The notes beneath the pieces are model-generated. The model was not told the DNA's origin. It ran no database searches and was given only the letters and a program-made list of their open reading frames with translations. Source: Lepidonotus clava (lineage: Eukaryota; Annelida; Polychaeta; Phyllodocida; Polynoidae). Taken from it: a DNA stretch of 64,000 bases. Each line of letters starts with the position of its first letter. Within the stretch, counting starts at the first letter, position 1. Both the position numbers and the translations under genes were made by a program. Below are positions 58,013-64,000 of the stretch, one piece after another. The stretch spans positions 30,585,541-30,649,540 of the forward strand of contig OW387138.1 of NCBI GenBank assembly GCA_936440205.1, read 5' to 3'.

Positions 58013-58199
58013 ATGGTGGCAGGAATCAGGTGTATTCATGATTGCGCCTCATTTAGCCACTCTAAACTTGGACAATGAACACTCTAATCCTAGCTGGCAG
58101 GTAACACTCACTACCTGCCACCTGCCACTCAACTGGCCACTGGACATTCCCGCCACTTCGCAGAAAGCTTTACACTCAGGTGGACGCTACTCGAATTTT
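58013..58199 (+). repeat. A1 split direct repeat (left terminus)
   Basis: 187 bp, apparently identical to A2 at 63077-63263. It contains CTACCTGCCACCTGCCACTC-type short repeats. It probably includes the 5' transcript leader; ORF1 starts 45 bp downstream. Confidence 0.85.
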
Positions 58200-58243
58200 G
58201 CTCCCGTCTGTGCACCTACCCCGCATCCGTGCGGCTACGGGAA

Positions 58244-59701
58244 ATGTCACAGAGAGCTCTCAGGAAGACCACAGAGGATTTACGTCGACGTTATAAAGAC
58301 AAATCAGTGTCTTCCCGGAAAAAGAACAATCCAGAGATGGCAAAGGACTCCCCGCAGCCCCGCAACGCTACTCCACCTAAAGATGGCGACGAGGCGGACG
58401 GCGCTGACGGCGCTGACGGCACTGACGGCGATATCATAGAGCAGACAACGCCTCCCGAACGGGTCTCACCGAAGAAACCAACCGGAAAAGAACCCCTTCC
58501 AAATGATGACCTCGACGATAGGGTCAAAAAGCTCGAGGAGATCTACAGCTCCATGAAGGAGCACCACTCCTCTCGCAACAGGTCCAGGTCCCGATCGTCC
58601 CGGACAAGGCCCCGCTCCCCCACGACACACCGCAGGTCTCGTCACTCCCACTCACGAGCCCGCTCGTCAACAGCGTACAGGTCAACAAGCCGACCGGCCT
58701 ATCGGCGCCGATCAAGGCGCCGTAGGTCTATAAGCAGACGATCACGACGTGTCACCAGATCAAGGTCGCCGGATAGGCGTACCAGATCAACATCCAGACG
58801 ACGGAGGAGATCAAGTACAACGAGGCGCTCCCGGACAAGATCCCGCAGCCCCCGCAGACATCGCAGGTCGGATACTGCCTCCAGATCCCCGAGACGCTCA
58901 AGGTCTCGACCACGGCGCCGACGAGCCTCCGCGGAGAGGCACCCCCGCCACGACAGCGAGTCACCGGAGAAAGCCCCGGCCTCCCCCAGGTCGATGAGGA
59001 GAGAGTCGAGAGCCTGTAGGGATGTGACCCGGGCCCTCGACCAGCAGTATCCCAAAATGGGACGCCCTAAAGGTAGGCGATTACCACGATCTAGGCTCAC
59101 GTTAGAGCCATATCGCAACCTCCCCCCTGAATTACGAAAGAGGGCAAGTGCAAGGCGCTCGAGGAGAGACCTAACCCTCCCCGAGCACCTGTGTGGGCTA
59201 CTGCGCATGGCGGCTGACGCAATGGAGCCGGATACCGATATACATGCAGTTGTAACGCATGCAGCACAGGTGGCACAAGATGCTGCCACCCTTACCTGGC
59301 CCGCCGTGCGGGAATGGTCCCAAGCGGTCCTGGCCCACGTGGAGGACGGGACCGCTACCTGGATGGATCAGGAGATGATCACATCCGAGCGCACGAGGCT
59401 GTCATGGATCCCCGGAAAACCAGACGAAAAAATGGCAGTCCCGTGCCACGACCACAACACGGAGAAGTGCCCGGAGCCCAACCTACATGTGAGGGAAGGT
59501 AACTGCCAGGCACATATGTGCGCCGTCTGTTTCTATGGCCTTGGCGAACGAAATACCAAGCACGGTGCCGGCCAATGCAGAAAGAAACCGGGACTAAAGG
59601 CATACCAAGACGACGGAAGGAACGACGGCCACAACAAGCGAAAGAACCAACAGGGCTTCAAACACCGCGACCAGGCAGAAAACAGTAAGTCAAAAAACTA
59701 G
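58244..59701 (+). CDS. ORF1: Arg/Ser-rich Gag-like protein of the Ngaro-like element
   Basis: 485 residues from the first ATG in frame. The order is an acidic low-complexity stretch (Asp/Gly/Ala repeats near residues 45-60), a short coiled-coil-like segment (DDRVKKLEEIYSSMKEHH, about 86-103), and a long RS/RSRSP domain (about 105-250) like those of splicing SR proteins. A basic segment follows, then a Cys/His-rich zinc-binding-like region (about 400-450: C-x-H, C, H, C, H, C-x2-C, H, C). Gag-like nucleic-acid binding is the expected role for ORF1 in this order. The RS domain is notable. The frame ends ..SKSKN on the slippery heptamer at 59692-59698. Confidence 0.8.
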   Translation: MSQRALRKTTEDLRRRYKDKSVSSRKKNNPEMAKDSPQPRNATPPKDGDEADGADGADGTDGDIIEQTTPPERVSPKKPTGKEPLPNDDLDDRVKKLEEIYSSMKEHHSSRNRSRSRSSRTRPRSPTTHRRSRHSHSRARSSTAYRSTSRPAYRRRSRRRRSISRRSRRVTRSRSPDRRTRSTSRRRRRSSTTRRSRTRSRSPRRHRRSDTASRSPRRSRSRPRRRRASAERHPRHDSESPEKAPASPRSMRRESRACRDVTRALDQQYPKMGRPKGRRLPRSRLTLEPYRNLPPELRKRASARRSRRDLTLPEHLCGLLRMAADAMEPDTDIHAVVTHAAQVAQDAATLTWPAVREWSQAVLAHVEDGTATWMDQEMITSERTRLSWIPGKPDEKMAVPCHDHNTEKCPEPNLHVREGNCQAHMCAVCFYGLGERNTKHGAGQCRKKPGLKAYQDDGRNDGHNKRKNQQGFKHRDQAENSKSKN

Positions 59702-61932
59702 GAAGCCGCCGTGCCGTGGGCAATCAACAAGCCAGTAACGGTACGGCGGAATCAGCTGGACAGGCCCCCCCCTCACTAGGTCAAATAACAGCTGACCGCT
59801 ACTGTGTTAGTAAACAAGGCCACGTGCGGGCGGGCGACACCGGCCTGACACCCTGCCCATCCGATGACGTCACCAGCCAGGCCCCTCGCCCCGGCCAATC
59901 AGTGACCGCGGCTCATCAGGAAGGGCCCCTTGTGCCAACTGATCCCACCATCGTCCAATCAGAAGCCTCCTACTCTGGAATAGTGGACCTAAGCGGCCAT
60001 CATAGTCAACATGGCGACCGAGGTCCAAAACATCCAGGTAAACACAACGAAAAACATGGCACGACCGCCGAAGATGAAGTCCGGAGTACCCCGCAGCACG
60101 TCTTGCCGGGGCTCCATGATGCGGGCATAGGATACGCCCCAACGAACAGCGCCACCATGCACAGTGAATTACAGGAAAGTCTCACCGAGGTGGCAGATGG
60201 TCCCAGACCGACACAACTCTACACACATCCAGACTACAACAGATGGCCAAGTCCATCGGACGCCATGGATCAACCGACAGCCGAAATATACGACCAGGTA
60301 CGGCGCTCAGGCGCCCATAACCATGTCAGAGCGAAGGTACGCATCAACACATCACTGAACCTTGATAAGTGGGATTGGGAATCCACGGGACATCCCGACG
60401 ATCCCAAGGTTCTTCAGGGAATCAGCTACGGATTTCCCATCCAGTACCGAGGCCCTCCCCAGGGCGGCCCTCAACAAGTAGTCAACCACTCGTCGGCTAC
60501 TAACTACATCGACCATGTCCGCGCCTACATTCGGAAGGAGACTTCTTGTGGCGCCATTAAGGGTCCATATACGGAATCACCGTTCACCCCCTGGTCAGTA
60601 GTAAGTCCCCTAATGACAAGGGAAAAGCCGGACATCGACGACCGACGGGTGATAGTCGACATGTCCTTCCCCGATGGAGGAATTAACAAATTCATCGAGC
60701 CGCACGTATTCAACGACGCGCCAGCATACCACAACCTCCCGACAATTGACTCGGCCACCTCAACAATTGCCCAAATGTGCCCGGGCGATATAACCATGGC
60801 TGTTGTCGATTTGTCGCGAGCATACCGGCAATTTCCTGTATGCCCGCTAGACTGGCCCCTACTAGGCATTACGGTGGACGAGCAGTTCTACTTCGACCAA
60901 CGAATTCCTTTTGGCTCGCGACTATCATCGTACACAATGCAGCTGGTCGCTGAATTCATCGTCAGAGCCCTGGCTACGCGCAAGATAACTACGCACATGT
61001 ATCTAGATGATATAATACTCCTGAGCCCCACTGCGATCCTCGCTGATCTTCACTACAAGACCATAGTCACCCTCCTGGAGGATCTAGGCCTCCAGGTCGC
61101 CCAGGCCAAGTTGCAGCCCCCGGACAGGACCGTGAAGTGGCTGGGTATCATCATAGATCTCCGTAACAACCGCCTACAGATACCTTCGAAGAAGCTACAG
61201 GAAATCAACGACTGTATGGCTACGGCGGCAGCACGGCGCTACATAACCAAGAAGGGACTACAAAGACTCGTGGGACTCGCCAACCACCTGGCCAAGGTGG
61301 TGAGGGCGGCCAGGGTTTTCGTCGCCAGGCTTCTGGCAGCCCTCAGGGCGTTCATAACAGACCGCATCCCCATAACCCGACATGTCCGAGCGGACCTCGC
61401 ATGGTTCTCAAGGTACATGCCGAACTGCAAGGGGCGTGCCGTCATCCCCCACAACAGGGTCGTGCTACGCATATGGGCCGACGCCTGCCTTAAGGGAGCA
61501 GGCGCATCCGATGGAAAGAGGTACTACAAGTACGTGTTCCCGGACGACATGGCGGCCGAACTTCACATCACGCAGCTGGAGGCTCTCAACTGTGTGGCGG
61601 CGGTCAGGACCTTCGTGGACGCTGGCCTCGCCGGCGGCATAATAGACGTCCATTGTGATAACCAACCTGGTGTGGACGCCCTTACCTCCGGCCGGGCCCG
61701 TGACCCGATTCTCGCCGCATGCTGCCGCGCTATCTGGCTCCATGCTGCGAATGCCGATGTTGACATCCGCTTCACACATGTCCCCGGGGAGGGGATGGCG
61801 CTGCCAGACGCGCTCAGCAGAGCGTCCCTGGACGCCCACCATGCAGCCCTTGCTCTTGCCCTAGTTGATAGCTTGGCCCTCGACCAAGTAATTGTAAAAC
61901 CAGAGGCGTTTAAATTTAATGGCTTTGTCTAA
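59689..61932 (+). CDS. ORF2: reverse transcriptase and RNase H of the Ngaro-like element
   Basis: The open frame runs from 59689 and overlaps ORF1 by 13 nt. Residues are counted here from codon 59716. A divergent N-terminal region comes first. RT follows: motif with VVDLSRAYRQFP near 360-375 and the catalytic YLDD at 429-432. RNase H then shows acidic residues in IWADACLKGAG (about 588), LEALNC (about 620), HCDNQPG (about 646) and PDALSRA (about 697). There is no ATG near the 5' end of the frame, consistent with -1 frameshifting from ORF1. The first in-frame ATG (60157) lies in a GCCACCATG Kozak context and could allow internal initiation. Product: cDNA synthesis and template removal. Confidence 0.9.
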   Translation, partial: VKKLGSRRAVGNQQASNGTAESAGQAPPSLGQITADRYCVSKQGHVRAGDTGLTPCPSDDVTSQAPRPGQSVTAAHQEGPLVPTDPTIVQSEASYSGIVDLSGHHSQHGDRGPKHPGKHNEKHGTTAEDEVRSTPQHVLPGLHDAGIGYAPTNSATMHSELQESLTEVADGPRPTQLYTHPDYNRWPSPSDAMDQPTAEIYDQVRRSGAHNHVRAKVRINTSLNLDKWDWESTGHPDDPKVLQGISYGFPIQYRGPPQGGPQQVVNHSSATNYIDHVRAYIRKETSCGAIKGPYTESPFTPWSVVSPLMTREKPDIDDRRVIVDMSFPDGGINKFIEPHVFNDAPAYHNLPTIDSATSTIAQMCPGDITMAVVDLSRAYRQFPVCPLDWPLLGITVDEQFYFDQRIPFGSRLSSYTMQLVAEFIVRALATRKITTHMYLDDIILLSPTAILADLHYKTIVTLLEDLGLQVAQAKLQPPDRTVKWLGIIIDLRNNRLQIPSKKLQEINDCMATAAARRYITKKGLQRLVGLANHLAKVVRAARVFVARLLAALRAFITDRIPITRHVRADLAWFSRYMPNCKGRAVIPHNRVVLRIWADACLKGAGASDGKRYYKYVFPDDMAAELHITQLEALNCVAAVRTFVDAGLAGGIIDVHCDNQPGVDALTSGRARDPILAACCRAIWLHAANADVDIRFTHVPGEGMALPDALSRASLDAHHAALALALVDSLALDQVIVKPEAFKFNGFV
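59692..59749 (+). promoter_or_regulatory. -1 ribosomal frameshift signal between ORF1 and the RT frame
   Basis: A canonical heptamer A-AAA-AAC (59692-59698) is in the ORF1 reading phase, immediately followed by the ORF1 TAG. After 7 nt an 11-bp stem begins: CCGCCGTGCCG (59706-59716) with CGGTACGGCGG (59739-59749), one G-U pair and a 22-nt loop. The RT frame is the -1 frame and is open from 59689, so it overlaps the heptamer. GGGC in the loop could pair with GCCC near 59763 to form a pseudoknot. Gag-Pol frameshifting of this kind is well known in retroelements; its use here is inferred. Confidence 0.7.
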
Positions 61933-62900
61933 TTCCAGCCCCTCCGTTCCAACGCCTGGCCCGCGCAGCTGAGGCTCGTCAGCATCAGGCTCATAGGCCA
62001 GGAACTAATGCTGGACGGGAGTCGGCAGTCAGGCTTTATCTGGCCTTCTGTCAGGCGGCAAAGATAAAATACACATCTGTAACTCACAACGTCATCTGCT
62101 GGTATGTCGAGTACCTCGCTGAACATGGATACACTCCAGCATCCATTTCTAACAATATCTCACATATAAGGACATTCTATAGGCTTACGCAGACCCCGGA
62201 CGAACCTCTTCATCACTATAGAGTGAATCTTGCCCTTAAGGCCGTGGCAAATAACATCAGGCATGCCCCGGCTCCTAAACGCCCAGTCACCCCGGCCATC
62301 CTTAAGGCGGCCCTATCTGGACTCGCGGACTCCCATCAGGACTCGGCGGTGAAACTGGGAGTGCTGGTGATGTTTATGGGCTTCGTCCGCCAAAGCTCTG
62401 TGGCTCCCGCCACCACCTCAGCATTTGACGCGTCTAGGCACCTCACCCACCAAGACATCTGGATTACGTCCAATGGGTTAAACATGAGGGTAAAATGGTC
62501 CAAGACTCTCCAAACATCCGCTGACGCGAAAGTGCTGCTAATGCCCCCGACGCAGGATCATCAGCTATGTCCAGTCCGCGCCTTTAGAGACTATCGACGC
62601 CAACTTACCACTCCCCGGATGGACTCACCTCTCCTGACATTTCGGGACGGCAACCCCATCACTACTCGCTTTATGGCGAGACGCTGGTCCGCCCTACTCA
62701 AGGCAGCAGGACTAAAACCTTCGGAGTATTCACTCCACAGTCTCAGGCGTGGAGCAGCTGACTATACATACAATCTTCAAGGGGCAGACCTCAACGACGT
62801 CATGGTCCAGGGCACCTGGAAATCGGCGGCCATACGGGCGTATATCAAGCCCCAGGATGGACAGCTCAACACGGTCCACAAAGCCCTTAGTAAGATATGA
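61920..62900 (+). CDS. tyrosine recombinase of the Ngaro-like element
   Basis: The frame is open from 61920, overlapping the end of the RT frame by a few codons in the -1 phase, and ends 11 bp before B1. It has an N-terminal SAM-like helical region (VRLYLAFCQ.., YVEYLAEHG) followed by the catalytic domain: GFVRQSS (box A arginine), HSLRRGA (H-x-x-R) and WKSAAIRAYIKP (W, and the nucleophilic tyrosine). This enzyme would integrate a circular cDNA by site-specific recombination instead of a DDE integrase. No in-frame ATG precedes the domain, so translation is probably coupled to the RT frame; no canonical slippery site was found there. Confidence 0.85.
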   Translation, partial: WLCLIPAPPFQRLARAAEARQHQAHRPGTNAGRESAVRLYLAFCQAAKIKYTSVTHNVICWYVEYLAEHGYTPASISNNISHIRTFYRLTQTPDEPLHHYRVNLALKAVANNIRHAPAPKRPVTPAILKAALSGLADSHQDSAVKLGVLVMFMGFVRQSSVAPATTSAFDASRHLTHQDIWITSNGLNMRVKWSKTLQTSADAKVLLMPPTQDHQLCPVRAFRDYRRQLTTPRMDSPLLTFRDGNPITTRFMARRWSALLKAAGLKPSEYSLHSLRRGAADYTYNLQGADLNDVMVQGTWKSAAIRAYIKPQDGQLNTVHKALSKI

Positions 62901-62911
62901 GCCCCTGGCTT

Positions 62912-63079
62912 GGCCTAGACTTTGCGGATGTCCTATATACGCACGGATATATATCACAGACTTTACCACAAAGAGATTACTACATATCTTATACCCCCTC
63001 TGTGTAACCGTGTTTTATTATCCCAAACTTAATAAATGTTCAATTGTTATTAAACATGTCCTTTATTACTTACTTAATG
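62912..63079 (+). repeat. B1 split direct repeat
   Basis: 168 bp, identical by eye to B2 (63307-63474). It carries AATAAA (63031-63036), a probable polyadenylation signal just downstream of the recombinase frame. Its end overlaps the start of A2 at the ATG triplet. Confidence 0.85.
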
Positions 63080-63263
63080 GTGGCAGGAATCAGGTGTATT
63101 CATGATTGCGCCTCATTTAGCCACTCTAAACTTGGACAATGAACACTCTAATCCTAGCTGGCAGGTAACACTCACTACCTGCCACCTGCCACTCAACTGG
63201 CCACTGGACATTCCCGCCACTTCGCAGAAAGCTTTACACTCAGGTGGACGCTACTCGAATTTT
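63077..63263 (+). repeat. A2 split direct repeat
   Basis: 187 bp, identical by eye to A1. The B1-A2 junction reproduces the sequence expected at the join of a circular replication intermediate (B end joined to A start). Confidence 0.85.
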
Positions 63264-63306
63264 CCCCACCCACCGCGCCCTACTTAAATAAATCTACAAC
63301 TCAAAG

Positions 63307-63474
63307 GGCCTAGACTTTGCGGATGTCCTATATACGCACGGATATATATCACAGACTTTACCACAAAGAGATTACTACATATCTTATACCCCCTCTGTGT
63401 AACCGTGTTTTATTATCCCAAACTTAATAAATGTTCAATTGTTATTAAACATGTCCTTTATTACTTACTTAATG
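63307..63474 (+). repeat. B2 split direct repeat (right terminus)
   Basis: 168 bp matching B1 at an offset of 395 bp, with a second AATAAA at 63426-63431. The 43-bp linker between A2 and B2 (63264-63306) is unique. Confidence 0.85.
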
Positions 63475-63660
63475 AGGTTTATGTACCACACGGGAGGGAT
63501 TAATTGCCTAGTTAATTGTGTGGAAATCGTCAATGAGTGATAATAGGTGTAAATTAACTTCAACAGACCCATTACTGCCCTGGGGTTCGGAGTCGGTTAT
63601 TTTTATGTACCTTTTCTGGCCTCGTTTATTTTCTGCAGCCCCCAGGGCACTATTTTTTAG
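63475..63660. promoter_or_regulatory. candidate homeodomain-site patch at the insertion point
   Basis: CCACAC (63486-63491) and GTGTGG (63518-63523) enclose TTAATTG..TTAATTG. ATAATAGG and GTGTAAATTAAC follow. With the left flank (CAGATTAATAAAGG near 57982) it forms a continuous patch once the Ngaro-like element is set aside. Regulatory role is inferred. Confidence 0.25.
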
Positions 63661-64000
63661 GATCTATAACGCCATATGCTAGTATGGTAGTAAGAATAAA
63701 AAAGATAGCATGGAAAACCTGGGTAAAAAAAGACAGCTTATAAGATTTTGAAGATAGATCTAGGTCACAGCATAATTGAACTTATCCTAATTCACACTGA
63801 CTTAACGGTACTTAATTACTCGCAGCTATTAAGTAAAACATTAGTATGTATTACTAACCAGCCAAAAGGTTAGCTGTGAATATTCTCATTCATTAAATCT
63901 CAAACAAAAGGGCAACATGGCAGTAACAGACTGCAAAACTACTTCAAATGTTTCTCAACCCTGAAAATCTAAATATCTAGTGCATGTACTTAAAAGTTTA
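63661..64000. other. non-coding stretch, nothing recognised
   Basis: AT-rich to the end of the window; no supported feature. Confidence 0.4.

Larger units (their letters stand above)
58013..63474 (+). mobile_element. Ngaro-like tyrosine-recombinase retrotransposon (DIRS order)
   Basis: A 5.46-kb element with split direct repeats in the order A1 - ORF1 - RT/RNase H - tyrosine recombinase - B1 - A2 - B2, the Ngaro/PAT layout. No methyltransferase domain is seen after RNase H, which favours Ngaro over DIRS or PAT. An ATG triplet occurs at the left edge (58013-58015), at the B1/A2 junction (63077-63079) and at the right edge (63472-63474). This fits integration of a circle by recombination at a 3-bp core without target duplication. 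No obvious breaks were seen in the three coding regions, so it looks whole. The A pair and B pair look identical, implying a very recent insertion. Confidence 0.9.

Noticed and set aside
58038-58439. Open frame of 133 codons overlapping A1 and the start of ORF1
   Set aside because: It lies in another phase than ORF1, its first part is the non-coding A repeat (also open at 63102), and the rest is an Ala/Leu/Thr-rich shadow.
58699-59289. Long minus-strand open frame opposite ORF1
   Set aside because: An antisense shadow of the Arg/Ser codon-biased RS region (Arg/Leu/Asp-rich).

Overview
This is a gene-poor stretch of a metazoan nuclear genome. It has no operons, no ribosome-binding-site-led genes, many SINE-, MITE- and minisatellite-like repeats, consensus CTCF, homeodomain and E-box motifs, and two young retroelements. 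CTCF-type motifs point to a bilaterian. A Ngaro-type tyrosine-recombinase retrotransposon, dense MITEs and many poly-C/poly-G tracts fit a marine invertebrate (mollusc-like or similar). The taxon is an inference; the sequence does not prove it.

Layout. 1-7.4 kb: non-coding, with GC-richer patches that look regulatory (a CCAAT/YY1 patch near 2.0 kb, four CACGTG E-boxes near 2.7 kb, a CTCF motif at 4.86 kb, two perfect palindromes at 5.3 and 5.8 kb, a homeodomain/SOX patch at 7.2 kb). 7.8-9.6 kb: one copy of a hairpin-forming repeat followed by three MITEs. 10.2-10.8 kb: an LTR-like stretch. 12.1-13.8 kb: a diverged inverted duplication with GATA motifs, then a TAATCC (Otx-type) cluster. 16-19.4 kb: microsatellites, a fold-back element, tandem duplications. 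22.6-28.7 kb: a TTAA-flanked MITE, two tRNA-derived SINEs and a tRNA-like head, and two promoter-like patches. 29.3-31.4 kb: a Hox/PBX/MEIS composite site, a second hairpin repeat, and one possible orphan exon. 32.3-36.2 kb: a host CTCF motif followed by a 3.8-kb non-autonomous LTR retrotransposon with indistinguishable 956-bp LTRs, each carrying a CTCF consensus. 36.3-50 kb: two more hairpin repeats, a third SINE, a CpG-rich patch with a kappaB motif. 50-57 kb: three minisatellite arrays, one interrupted by a MITE.

58,013-63,474 holds the only convincing protein-coding sequence: a Ngaro-like retrotransposon that looks whole, in the order A1 repeat, ORF1 (Arg/Ser-rich, Gag-like), RT-RNase H, tyrosine recombinase, B1, A2, B2. 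The A and B repeat pairs look identical, so the insertion is recent. ORF1 ends on a canonical A-AAA-AAC slippery heptamer followed at 7 nt by an 11-bp GC-rich stem, a textbook -1 frameshift signal leading into the RT frame. No host gene can be assigned with confidence. The rest resembles a repeat-filled intergenic region or large intron with scattered candidate regulatory elements. All motif calls were made by eye and have not been scored or compared across species.
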